A stretch of 8,755 nucleotides of DNA from an uncultured Collinsella sp. (lineage in GTDB: Bacteria > Actinomycetota > Coriobacteriia > Coriobacteriales > Coriobacteriaceae): contig URNM01000077.1 in assembly GCA_900549185.1 (NCBI GenBank), positions 1-8,755 of the forward strand, read 5' to 3'. Under the pieces are notes generated by a model. That model saw only the letters and a program-made list of their open reading frames with translations, made no database searches and was not told the DNA's origin. Shown one piece after another: positions 1-6,190 of the stretch. A program made the position numbers and the translations under genes. Position 1 is the stretch's first letter. Each line of letters begins with the position of its first letter.

Positions 1-42
1 CTCGACTAGTCGTCGGCAGCGTCAGATGTGTATAAGAGACAG
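1..42 (+). other. Untrimmed Nextera read-1 adapter with i5 index (not genomic)
   Basis: Bases 10-42 match the Nextera/Tn5 read-1 adapter as I know it. Its last 19 bases (24-42, AGATGTGTATAAGAGACAG) are the Tn5 mosaic end. Bases 2-9 (TCGACTAG) occupy the i5 index position; from memory this is the index called S513. Base 1 fits the last base of the P5 arm. An open frame starting with GTG at 28 gives the adapter peptide MYKRQ, a familiar contaminant signature, and these residues must not be counted in the adjoining ABC protein. Genomic sequence starts at 43. Confidence 0.98.
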
Positions 43-1515
43 CGCGTGGACCTCGCGCGCCTGCTGATCGGCGACTATGACGTGCTCATGCTCGACGAGC
101 CCACCAATCACCTGGACATGCGCACCATCAACTGGCTCGCGCGTCACTTAAAGGCCCGCTGGCAGCGCGGCCAGGGCGCGATGCTCGTGGTCACGCACGA
201 CCGCTGGTTCTTGGACGAGGTCTGCACCAGTATGTGGGAGGTCCACGACGGCCAGGTCGATCCCTTCGAGGGCGGCTACTCCGCATATATCCTGCAGCGC
301 GTGGAGCGCGACCGCATGGCCGCGGTTACCGAGGAGCGCCGTCGCAACATGGCGCGCAAGGAGCTCGCGTGGCTGAGCCGCGGCGCCCAGGCGCGTTCCA
401 CTAAGCCCAAGTTTCGCGTTGATGCCGCTCGCGAGCTGATTGCCGACGTGCCGCCCGTGCGTGACGAGCTGGAGCTCAAGCGCCTCGCCGTGAGCCGCCT
501 AGGCAAGCAGGTTATCGATGTGGTCGACGTGGACGCCGGCTATGCGGATGCCGATGGCGCGCCCAAGCAGGTACTCTCCGACGTGACCTGGCTCATTGGT
601 GCGGGCGACCGCTATGGTCTTTTGGGCGAGAATGGCGCTGGCAAGTCGACGCTGCTTGATGTGATCCAGGGCAAAATTGCGCCCACGCGCGGCCGCGTGA
701 AGATCGGCCAGACAGTGCGCTTTGGCGTGCTGTCGCAGCAGCTCGAGGAGCTCGAGCCCTTCATGGGCGACACGATTCGCGTGGTGCTCAGCAACTATAA
801 GAAGTACTACGTCATCGACGGCAAGGAGACTTCGCCCGAGAAGCTCTGCGAGCGTCTGGGCTTTACGACGCAGCAGCTCTGGAGCCGCATCGGCGATCTT
901 TCGGGCGGCCAGCGCCGTCGCCTGTCGCTGCTACTGACAATCCTGGACGAGCCCAACGTGCTCATCCTGGACGAGCCCGGCAACGACCTGGATACCGACA
1001 TGCTGGCGATTGTCGAGGATCTGCTCGACGGTTGGCCCGGCACGCTGATCCTGGTGACGCACGACCGCTTCTTGATGGAGCGCGTGACCGACCAACAGTG
1101 GGCGCTGCTCGACGGCCACCTGACGCATATGCCCGGTGGCGTGGACCAGTACCTGCGCCTGTGCAACGCTACCGCCGAGGGCGAGCCCGTGGGCGCGCCG
1201 AGCGCCAAGACCGGCACGTTTGACACCGGTGCCGCGGCAGCTGCGGCCGAAAAGCCTAAGGCAAGCGGTCAGCCCAATGGCCTTTCCAACGCCGAACGTC
1301 AGAAGCTCCGCCGCGAGGTGAGCTCGCTCGAGCGCAAGATGGAGACGCAGCGCGCTCGCGTTGAGGAGGCCGAGGCAGCAATGGCCCAGGTCGACCCCAC
1401 CAACTACACGGCGCTGGGCGAGCAGCAGGCAAAGATCGACGAGGCTCACGCCGCCATGGACGAGCTGGAGATGGCGTGGCTCGAGGCGAGTGAAAAGCTC
1501 GAGGGCGAGGAGTAG
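43..1515 (+). CDS. uup: Uup-type ABC-F ATPase, 5' end missing
   Basis: The 490 residues present are the C-terminal part of a tandem-ABC soluble ATPase. They begin just after where the first LSGGQ signature would lie. Counting from the first genomic residue, the first Walker B is LDEPTNHLD (D18/E19) with switch His52. Next comes a basic linker containing AWLSRGAQARSTK (about 110-121), typical of Uup. The second cassette has Walker A GENGAGKST (195-203), LSGGQ (286-290), Walker B LILDEPGNDLD (D310/E311) and switch His340. An Ala/Lys-rich hinge leads to a C-terminal coiled coil (about 415-490), the part that separates Uup from EttA and most other ABC-F proteins. There are no membrane segments. 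Known Uup proteins act at the ribosome and on branched DNA, and their loss raises precise transposon excision; that role is inferred here from family. Oddity: the usual Thr of the second LDEPTN is Gly313. The start and the first Walker A are lost at the fragment edge. The next gene follows 6 bp after the stop. Confidence 0.9.
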   Translation, partial: RVDLARLLIGDYDVLMLDEPTNHLDMRTINWLARHLKARWQRGQGAMLVVTHDRWFLDEVCTSMWEVHDGQVDPFEGGYSAYILQRVERDRMAAVTEERRRNMARKELAWLSRGAQARSTKPKFRVDAARELIADVPPVRDELELKRLAVSRLGKQVIDVVDVDAGYADADGAPKQVLSDVTWLIGAGDRYGLLGENGAGKSTLLDVIQGKIAPTRGRVKIGQTVRFGVLSQQLEELEPFMGDTIRVVLSNYKKYYVIDGKETSPEKLCERLGFTTQQLWSRIGDLSGGQRRRLSLLLTILDEPNVLILDEPGNDLDTDMLAIVEDLLDGWPGTLILVTHDRFLMERVTDQQWALLDGHLTHMPGGVDQYLRLCNATAEGEPVGAPSAKTGTFDTGAAAAAAEKPKASGQPNGLSNAERQKLRREVSSLERKMETQRARVEEAEAAMAQVDPTNYTALGEQQAKIDEAHAAMDELEMAWLEASEKLEGEE

Positions 1516-1521
1516 GCGAGG

Positions 1522-2292
1522 ATGATCAAAGCCGCGTTTTTCGATATCGACGGCACGCTGCTGAGCTTTAAGACCCACCGGATTCCGGCGTCGGCGCAGC
1601 AGGTGCTCGACAGCTTTCACGAGCAGGGGATCGCGTGCGTGATCGCCACGGGCCGTCCGACCTATCAGATGCCGGACTGGCTGTTCGACCTGGGTTGGGA
1701 TGCGTACATTACGCTCTCGGGCCAGCACTGCTTTGATGCCGAGGGAGTTTACCGCAGCTGTCCGATCGATCCGGACGACGTTGCGGTGATTGTGGACCAG
1801 GTGGCGCAGGGGTGCTATGACTCGCTGTGCATGCAGAGCGAGAACTCGTTTGTGAACCGCCTGTCCGAGCGCGTGGTGACGGCTGGCAGCAACGCGGGAA
1901 TCGTCTACCACGAGGAGCCGTTTGAGCACGCCTTTGACGCGCCGGTCTATCAGTTCTGTGCCTTTGTTGACCCAGTTGACGAGCATATCGTGACCGATGC
2001 CGTGTCGCATTCGCTCACCACGCGCTGGTGCGACCTGTTCTGCGACATTATTCCGGCCAACGGCGGCAAGGATCTGGGCGTGGCGGCGACGCTCGAGCGG
2101 CTTGGTATCGACGCGAGCGAGGCGATTGCCTTTGGCGACGGCGAGAACGACCTGTCGATGTTCTCGGCCGTGGGCACAAGTGTGGCCATGGGCAACGCGC
2201 AGGATACCGTGAAGGCCGCGGCGACCTATGTGACGACCGCCGTGGACGACGACGGAATCTACAACGCCGCGAAGCGCTTGGGATTGATGTAA
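1522..2292 (+). CDS. Cof-type HAD-IIB hydrolase (phosphatase)
   Basis: A 256-residue cytosolic phosphatase of the haloacid dehalogenase superfamily, of the usual length for Cof/YbjI/YidA-type members. Motif I is FFDIDGT, with nucleophile Asp8 and acid/base Asp10. Motif II is the Thr of IATGR (Thr43). Motif III is Lys183 in GGKDLG. Motif IV is FGDGENDLSMF (Asp206 and Asp210), which binds Mg2+. The roughly 85-175 region is the IIB-type cap that decides substrate. Family members dephosphorylate sugar phosphates, flavin or pyridoxal phosphates and similar metabolites; the substrate cannot be read from sequence. The ATG at 1522 has AGGAG at 1508-1512, inside the end of the upstream ABC gene, and only 6 bp separate the genes, so they are probably cotranscribed. 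A terminator follows the stop. Confidence 0.92.
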   Translation: MIKAAFFDIDGTLLSFKTHRIPASAQQVLDSFHEQGIACVIATGRPTYQMPDWLFDLGWDAYITLSGQHCFDAEGVYRSCPIDPDDVAVIVDQVAQGCYDSLCMQSENSFVNRLSERVVTAGSNAGIVYHEEPFEHAFDAPVYQFCAFVDPVDEHIVTDAVSHSLTTRWCDLFCDIIPANGGKDLGVAATLERLGIDASEAIAFGDGENDLSMFSAVGTSVAMGNAQDTVKAAATYVTTAVDDDGIYNAAKRLGLM

Positions 2293-2315
2293 CTGCGGGC
2301 CGGCACCCGGCGCCT

Positions 2316-2351
2316 GGGGACACTCCTTGCGGAGCGTCCCCATTTTGTTTT
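2316..2351 (+). terminator. Rho-independent terminator after the HAD gene
   Basis: The left arm GGGGAC-a-CTCC (2316-2326), loop TTGC (2327-2330) and right arm GGAG-c-GTCCCC (2331-2341) form a 10-bp GC-rich stem with one A/C mismatch. It is followed by ATTTTGTTTT (2342-2351). It lies 24 bp after the HAD stop and would end the uup-HAD transcript. Confidence 0.9.
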
Positions 2352-2380
2352 CGTCCCGCACGTTTTGTGAAACACGGCTA

Positions 2381-2426
2381 ACTTTTAGGCAAAGTAGTAA
2401 GACATGGGCAACTTTTGCGGTAAAGT
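2381..2426 (+). promoter_or_regulatory. Tandem dyad sites upstream of the DtxR-type gene (candidate operator)
   Basis: Two related sites lie 30 bp apart, start to start, which is close to three helical turns. Each is a short inverted repeat ACTTT-N5/6-AAAGT: 2381-2395 has spacer TAGGC and 2411-2426 has spacer TGCGGT. The surrounding bases are also similar (GGCTA before the first, GGGCA before the second, a shared TA after AAAGT), so it is a direct repeat as well. The position, 54 bp before the regulator's start codon, fits an autoregulatory operator. No strong -35/-10 pair could be picked out. That the site binds this regulator is inference. Confidence 0.5.
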
Positions 2427-2479
2427 AAGCGGTGGAAAGTATCCAAAGGCTAACTAGCAATCATCGCGAAAGGCGGCCC

Positions 2480-2869
2480 ATGGCCCTGCGTGAATCCGGA
2501 GAAGACTATCTCGAATCGATCTACGTTCTGTCGGAACGTCAGGGCATCGTGCGCTCGATCGACGTTGCGGAGTACCTCGGCGTAACCAAGGCGAGCGTCT
2601 CTAAAGCCATGGCGACGCTGGAGAACAGCGGCTATGTCGAAATGGGCAAGCGCGACGTTCGTCTGACGGAGCGTGGTCTGGAGGTCGCTCGTCAAATGTG
2701 GGAGCGTCACTGCTTTTTCGTGGGGCTGCTGGAGGATGCGGGTGTTTCGGCTGAGGTCGCGTCGCAAGAGGGCTGCCACATGGAGCACTGCCTGAGCGAG
2801 GAAAGCTTTGAGAAGCTACGGGCGATGTTGGGCCGGGAAGATGTAGCGGGTTCAACAACAGAAGCCTAA
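2480..2869 (+). CDS. DtxR/MntR-family metal-dependent transcriptional regulator
   Basis: A 129-residue regulator with an N-terminal winged helix (about 5-65, with SIDVAEYLGVTKASVSKAMATL as the HTH) and a C-terminal dimerisation domain. The length matches two-domain MntR proteins; there is no SH3/FeoA-like third domain. Metal ligands align well: Asp9, Glu12, His77, Cys99, Glu102 and His103, the last three in EGCHMEHCLS. MntR has Glu at the 99 position, whereas DtxR/IdeR have a Cys there (EACRWEH), so the site is MntR-like in architecture with a DtxR-like ligand. I therefore do not assign Mn or Fe. The ATG at 2480 was chosen because GAAAGG (2468-2473) lies 6 bp upstream; an in-frame GTG at 2432 would add 16 residues before the conserved region. 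The gene stands alone between a terminator and a convergent hairpin region. It likely represses its own gene or metal-transport genes outside the window when metal is bound. Confidence 0.88.
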   Translation: MALRESGEDYLESIYVLSERQGIVRSIDVAEYLGVTKASVSKAMATLENSGYVEMGKRDVRLTERGLEVARQMWERHCFFVGLLEDAGVSAEVASQEGCHMEHCLSEESFEKLRAMLGREDVAGSTTEA

Positions 2870-3007
2870 CTGTCCCACAGTAGCGCGGAGTTCACGCAAA
2901 GCGCGAACCAGCGACTGGGACCAGCGGCCCTTTCGGCCAAGTCCATTTCAGCAAAGGAACCCTGCCAGCAAGCGATGCTCAAGAACCGCCTGCGATGTTA
3001 CCGCAGG
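2870..3007. other. Convergent intergenic segment with small hairpins
   Basis: No gene is seen here. GGAC (2918-2921) pairs with GTCC (2941-2944) around an inner GGCC (2926-2929) / GGCC (2935-2938) pair with a CTTTC loop. This is a possible weak terminator for the DtxR-type gene, but there is no proper U-run. GCCTGCG (2988-2994) and CGCAGGC (3002-3008) form a perfect 7-bp stem with a 7-base loop that abuts the large inverted repeat. GTCCCA near 2873 can also pair with TGGGAC at 2916-2921, so alternative folds exist. I could not match any riboswitch or known RNA. Confidence 0.45.
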
Positions 3008-3130
3008 CCGGGGCCGGGTTTGGTTTTGAAAACATTCCACAGCGCGAGGCCCGCCTTTCCGTTGCTCCGCAGGAGCAGGAAAGACGGGCCTCATGCGCGA
3101 GGACGTTTTCAAAACCAAACCCGGTCCCGG
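3008..3130. repeat. Near-perfect long inverted repeat (about 123 nt) between convergent genes
   Basis: The outer arms 3008-3033 and 3105-3130 pair over 26 positions with one G:T wobble (3013/3125); both contain GGGTTTGGTTTTGAAAAC or its complement. An internal loop (3034-3041 against 3099-3104), partly pairable as TCC/GGA, leads to the inner stem. That stem consists of GCGC (3042-3045/3095-3098), GAGGCCCG (3046-3053) with CGGGCCTC (3085-3092), CTTTCC (3055-3060) with GGAAAG (3078-3083), and TGCTCC (3063-3068) with GGAGCA (3072-3077), closed by a GCA loop. The right end is 18 bp beyond the ATPase stop and the left end 138 bp beyond the DtxR-type stop. It probably acts as a two-way transcription barrier, but it lacks a terminal U-tract on either strand and is far longer than a normal terminator. 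Confidence 0.85.
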
Positions 3131-3148
3131 TCGGACAGCCCACGAACG

Positions 3149-5101
3149 CTACAGGTTCTTGACACCCATCGCGCGCATGGCGTTCAGGATGGCGATGATC
3201 GCCACGCCTACGTCGCCGAACACGGCAAGCCACATGTTGGCGATGCCCAGTGCCGCAAGCACCAGAATCAGCAACTTAATGCCCAGCGCAAAGATGATGT
3301 TCTGCCAAACAATCGTCATGGTCTTGCGCGCCACGCGGATCGCGCGGGAGATGTTGGACGGCTTGTCATCCATCAGCACGACGTCCGCCGCCTCAATTGC
3401 GGCGTCCGAGCCCATAGCGCCCATGGCGATGCCAACGTCTGCGCGGGTAAGCACGGGTGCGTCGTTGATACCGTCGCCGACAAAGGCGAGCTTGCCCTTG
3501 CCGCTTTCGGCCGCGAGCAACGCCTCAACACGCTCGACCTTATCGCCCGGCAGCAGCTGCGCGTGGAACTCGTCGAGACTGAGTTGCTTGGCCACAGACG
3601 CCGCAACCTCCTCGCGGTCGCCCGTGAGCATAACGGTGCGCTTGACGCCGGCGGCGTGCAGGTCGCGGATCGTCTGCTCGGCGTCGGCCTTAACGGTGTC
3701 TGCAATCACGATGTGGCCGGCGTAAACGCCGTCAACGAGCACGTGGAGGATCGTGCCGACAACCTCACAATTGGGAACGTCGATACCGGCCGCAGCAAGC
3801 ATTTTGGCGTTGCCGACGACGACGTGCTTGCCGTCGATGGTCGCCGTCACGCCGTGGCCCGCGTCATTAGCGGAGTCGCTCACGCGCTTGGGGTCGAGCT
3901 CGCCCTGGTAGGCGGCGCGCACCGACTGCGCGATGGGATGGTCGGAGAATGACTCGGCGAGGGCTGCGACTTCAAGCAGCGATTGCTCGGTATAGCCTGC
4001 CTCGGGGTGTACCGCCACGACCGAAAACGTGCCGTTGGTGAGCGTGCCGGTCTTGTCAAAGACGACGGTGTCAACGTCGGCGAGCGTTTCGAGGTAGTTG
4101 GAGCCCTTGATGAGAACGCCCAGCTTGGAGGCGCCGCCGATGCCGCCAAAGAAGCTCAGCGGGACGCTAATCACGAGCGCGCACGGGCAGCTGACGACCA
4201 AGAAGGTCAGGCCGCGCAGGATCCAGTCGGACCAGGCACCGGTGACCAGGCCGCCGCCGAGCGCGAGTACCGCGGCCGCGCCGGTGACGGCGGGCGTGTA
4301 GACGCGGGCGAAGCGCGTGATGAAGTTCTCGGTGCGCGCCTTCTTTTCGCTGGCGTTTTCTACGAGCTCCAAGACGCGCGCGACGGTGGACTCGCCAAAG
4401 GACTTGGTGGTGCGCACGTGGATGAGGCCCGTCATGTTGATGCAACCGCTGATGATATCGTCGCCGGACTTGGCGGGGCGGGGGACTGACTCGCCCGTGA
4501 GCGCGGCGGTGTCGAGCTGGGTTTCGCCCTCGACGATGACGCCGTCGATAGGCACGCGCTCGCCGGGCTTGACCACGATCACGGTGCCCACGGCGATGTC
4601 ATCGGGAAAGACCTGTTCGAGCGTGCCGTCGGGCTGCTCGACGTTAGCGTAGTCGGGCGCGATGTCCATCATGGCGCTGATCGACTTGCGGCTCTTGCCC
4701 ACGGCGTATGCCTGGAACAGCTCGCCGACCTGGTAGAACAGCATGACGGCGGCGCCTTCGGCCATGTGCGGGTCGGTATCGGGGAAGAACACCATGGCAA
4801 ACGCGCCGATGGTTGCGACTGCCATAAGGAAACTCTCGTCGAAGGCCTTGCCGCGGCGGATGTTACTGAATGCCTTTTGCAGTACGTCGTAGCCGGCAAT
4901 CAAAAACGGCACGAGGAACAGTGCGAAGCTGGCGTAGATGTCGCCCGGGGTGCCGAATGCGGCAGTGAGGGTGCCGAGCTCATCGAGGGCGTACACCACG
5001 GCAAAAATGCCCAGCGCTACCAGGATGCGGTTGCGCTTATGCTCGAGTGACTCTTTTTTCTTGCGCTTCTTCTTTTTCTTCTTGGGGTCGGCGGTGGCCA
5101 T
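3149..5101 (-). CDS. P1B-2-type heavy-metal (Zn/Cd/Pb) exporting P-type ATPase
   Basis: A 650-residue inner-membrane ATPase that would pump divalent soft metal out of the cytosol. Numbering from the ATG at 5101: TGES actuator loop 202-205; metal-site CPC 305-307 in SCPCAL; phosphorylated Asp349 in DKTGTLT; P1B-specific HP dipeptide 388-389; hinge GDGIND 542-547. The last helices carry Asn601-X7-Lys609 and Asp630-Val-Gly, the signature of the Zn/Cd/Pb group (ZntA/CadA) rather than Cu pumps. There is no N-terminal HMA domain. Instead residues 7-16 are almost all lysine (KKKKKKRKKK) before the first membrane segments (about 25-70). A separate HMA protein is encoded just upstream. The start at 5101 was chosen because GGGAGGA (5110-5116) sits 8 bp before it; a start 11 codons earlier has no such site and would lie inside the operator. 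Regulation is by a candidate ArsR site at 5127-5142. The gene ends 18 bp from the large inverted repeat. Confidence 0.95.
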   Translation of the reverse strand: MATADPKKKKKKRKKKESLEHKRNRILVALGIFAVVYALDELGTLTAAFGTPGDIYASFALFLVPFLIAGYDVLQKAFSNIRRGKAFDESFLMAVATIGAFAMVFFPDTDPHMAEGAAVMLFYQVGELFQAYAVGKSRKSISAMMDIAPDYANVEQPDGTLEQVFPDDIAVGTVIVVKPGERVPIDGVIVEGETQLDTAALTGESVPRPAKSGDDIISGCINMTGLIHVRTTKSFGESTVARVLELVENASEKKARTENFITRFARVYTPAVTGAAAVLALGGGLVTGAWSDWILRGLTFLVVSCPCALVISVPLSFFGGIGGASKLGVLIKGSNYLETLADVDTVVFDKTGTLTNGTFSVVAVHPEAGYTEQSLLEVAALAESFSDHPIAQSVRAAYQGELDPKRVSDSANDAGHGVTATIDGKHVVVGNAKMLAAAGIDVPNCEVVGTILHVLVDGVYAGHIVIADTVKADAEQTIRDLHAAGVKRTVMLTGDREEVAASVAKQLSLDEFHAQLLPGDKVERVEALLAAESGKGKLAFVGDGINDAPVLTRADVGIAMGAMGSDAAIEAADVVLMDDKPSNISRAIRVARKTMTIVWQNIIFALGIKLLILVLAALGIANMWLAVFGDVGVAIIAILNAMRAMGVKNL

Positions 5102-5126
5102 GACTCGAATCCTCCCATTTGAATGT

Positions 5127-5142
5127 ATGAACACTCACTCAT
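5127..5142 (-). promoter_or_regulatory. Candidate ArsR-family operator in front of the ATPase gene
   Basis: ATGAACACTCACTCAT matches the two operators at the arsR promoter (ATGAACATGCGCTCAT) at 13 of 16 positions and keeps the outer ATGA...TCAT dyad, which extends one base each side to TATGA/TCATA. It lies 25 bp before the ATPase start codon and 59 bp after the HMA stop, so the ATPase may also be controlled on its own. No convincing promoter is seen beside it; the best -10-like string on the minus strand is TATATG, with only a weak -35. Confidence 0.65.
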
Positions 5143-5157
5143 ATAATTTCGCGAGCA

Positions 5158-5180
5158 AAGGCCGCGGCAAGCGCGGCCTT
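5158..5180 (-). terminator. Stem-loop between the HMA and ATPase genes (possible attenuator)
   Basis: AAGGCCGCG (5158-5166) and CGCGGCCTT (5172-5180) form a perfect 9-bp stem with a 5-base loop, 21 bp downstream of the HMA stop. On the minus strand it is followed by TGCTCGCG, so there is no real U-run. It may lower read-through into the ATPase gene or shape mRNA decay rather than stop transcription outright. Confidence 0.5.
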
Positions 5181-5201
5181 GCGGGTTGGCGTAAACCTGG
5201 G

Positions 5202-5420
5202 CTAGAGAATGATCTCGCAGTCCGGCTCGGCGTCGGCGGTGAACTCCACAACGCGGTCGAGGACCTCGTCGAACTCGGCGTCATCGGCCTCGAGCGTCAA
5301 CTTCTGGGTCATAAAGTTGACCGAAACGGACTTGACGCCATCGAGCTTGGCCAGCTCGTCCTGAAGCTCACGCGCGCAGTTGGCGCAGTCGATCTCGTCG
5401 AGTTTAAACTGCTTTTTCAT
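5202..5420 (-). CDS. Free-standing HMA-domain metal-binding protein
   Basis: A 72-residue cytosolic protein consisting of a single heavy-metal-associated (ferredoxin-like) domain. The metal loop is IDCANC (Cys12 and Cys15), with Asp11 directly before the first Cys. That DCxxC form is typical of Zn/Cd/Pb-type HMA domains such as that of ZntA, rather than the MTCxxC of copper chaperones. The VKSVSVNFMTQKLTLEAD stretch gives the usual middle strands, and the C-terminus ends PDCEIIL, adding another Cys/Asp/Glu cluster. The P1B-2 ATPase encoded downstream lacks its own HMA domain, so this protein probably supplies that function in trans, as chaperone or regulatory domain. The ATG has GAAAGGA (5431-5437) upstream. 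Gaps are 63 bp to arsR and 100 bp to the ATPase gene. The gene is likely expressed from the arsR promoter. Confidence 0.9.
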   Translation of the reverse strand: MKKQFKLDEIDCANCARELQDELAKLDGVKSVSVNFMTQKLTLEADDAEFDEVLDRVVEFTADAEPDCEIIL

Positions 5421-5483
5421 GGTGGGTTCCTTTCTCTGTATTTGCGGCTTGGGTGCAGGCCGCGCTGGTACCGTGGTTGGTCG

Positions 5484-5849
5484 CTATTCGCAGATGTGGC
5501 TCATGCCCTGGTTGAGCATGGTGTAGACGTGGTCGTCGGCGAGCGAGTATAGGATATTGCGCCCGTCGCGCCGGAATTTTACCAGGTGCGACTGCTTGAG
5601 TGTGCGCAGCTGGTGCGACACCGCGGACTGCGAGGTTTCGGTCGCTTCGGCGATGTCTGCCACGCAGAGCTCGCGGCCCATGAGGGCGTAGAGGATCTTG
5701 ATACGCGTGGTGTCGCTGAAGACCTTGAACAGGTCGGCGAGGTCGTAGAGAAGCTCCTCGTCGGGAAGGTCCTCGGGCGAGCAGGTGGTGGGGATCGCGG
5801 GCTCGGTGGCCTCGGTGTCGGGTTTCATTTCATCAACGCGGATGCTCAT
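5484..5849 (-). CDS. ArsR/SmtB-family metal-sensing repressor (Zn/Cd-type)
   Basis: A 121-residue winged-helix repressor of normal family length. The HTH is VADIAEATETSQSAVSHQLRTLK (about 63-85), close to SmtB and CadC. The C-terminal helix carries Asp105, His107, His118 and Glu121, with the exact spacing of the SmtB/CzrA alpha-5 zinc site (D-x-H-x10-H-x2-E). The alpha-3 ELCVAD keeps one Cys (Cys62), where CadC/ArsR have ELCVCD, and the N-terminus has a single Cys (Cys23), so a CadC-type thiolate site looks incomplete. The expected mechanism is repression until Zn or a similar metal binds the alpha-5 site. The ATG at 5849 has GAAAGGA (5857-5863) 7 bp upstream. It is the first gene of the cluster, and its promoter region carries two operator copies, which implies autoregulation. 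The metal preference is inferred from ligands only. Confidence 0.93.
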   Translation of the reverse strand: MSIRVDEMKPDTEATEPAIPTTCSPEDLPDEELLYDLADLFKVFSDTTRIKILYALMGRELCVADIAEATETSQSAVSHQLRTLKQSHLVKFRRDGRNILYSLADDHVYTMLNQGMSHICE

Positions 5850-5862
5850 TGCAATATCCTTT

Positions 5863-5923
5863 CATATGAACATGCGCTCATAAAACTTGCTTCCGATTAT
5901 ATGAGCGCATGTTCATATGTCAA
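5863..5923 (-). promoter_or_regulatory. arsR promoter with two inverted operator copies
   Basis: On the minus strand TTGACA (5918-5923), a 16-bp spacer and TATAAT (5896-5901) form a consensus sigma-70-type promoter. The spacer contains the operator ATGAACATGCGCTCAT (5901-5916). The same sequence in the opposite orientation lies at 5866-5881, downstream of the expected start of transcription. Together they form a perfect 20-bp inverted repeat (5863-5882 and 5900-5919) separated by 17 bp. Each arm is itself a partial dyad (ATGA...TCAT), resembling the short AT-edged palindromes bound by SmtB/CadC-type repressors. The downstream copy runs into the ribosome-binding site GAAAGGA and could also fold in the mRNA leader. 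Confidence 0.88.
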
Positions 5924-6002
5924 TACAATTTGCGTTAATTTCGATGACTGCTTGCCGCCTCTGCGATTTTCTGTGGGTTGGGAGACATCGACGCAATGCT
6001 CG

Positions 6003-6028
6003 CCAACATATTTCGAGATGTTCGGCTA
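6003..6028 (+). repeat. 26-bp repeat, copy A
   Basis: This copy aligns without gaps to three others (6191-6216, 7663-7688, 7820-7845). It differs from copy D at 4 of 26 positions. The core reads ACATATTTCGAGATGTTCGG, and within it AACAT...ATGTT is a 5-bp inverted repeat centred on TTCGAG. It faces copy B. Confidence 0.85.
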
Positions 6029-6190
6029 GCATGCTAAGAAAGCCACCTTGAGAAGCATTAGAACTGTTCATATTTGTACTTTATCGTGTCAAATACCGCG
6101 AGAATCAGTTCTTCCTCTACGGGAGTTCCTGCAGAATCAGTTTTATCTATAGTTATATTGAGCATTGCTGCAGCCAATCTGGCACATCGG

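Noticed and set aside
28..42. GTG start giving MYKRQ for the ABC-F protein
   Set aside because: These codons are adapter sequence; the gene is simply truncated at 43.
931..2460. Minus-strand open frame of 509 codons
   Set aside because: It lies antisense to the well-supported ABC-F, HAD and DtxR-type genes, crosses their intergenic region and terminator, and its translation (rich in Arg, His, Val, Leu) has no motif. It is a by-product of G/C third-position bias.
2870..3007. Possible riboswitch or small regulatory RNA after the DtxR-type gene
   Set aside because: Hairpins exist, but no conserved riboswitch core (cobalamin, Mn yybP-type or others) could be matched, and the region is downstream rather than upstream of genes on both sides.
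2975..3952. Plus-strand open frame of 325 codons antisense to the ATPase
   Set aside because: It crosses the giant hairpin and the ATPase gene, has no recognizable domain, and the ATPase motifs on the other strand are decisive.
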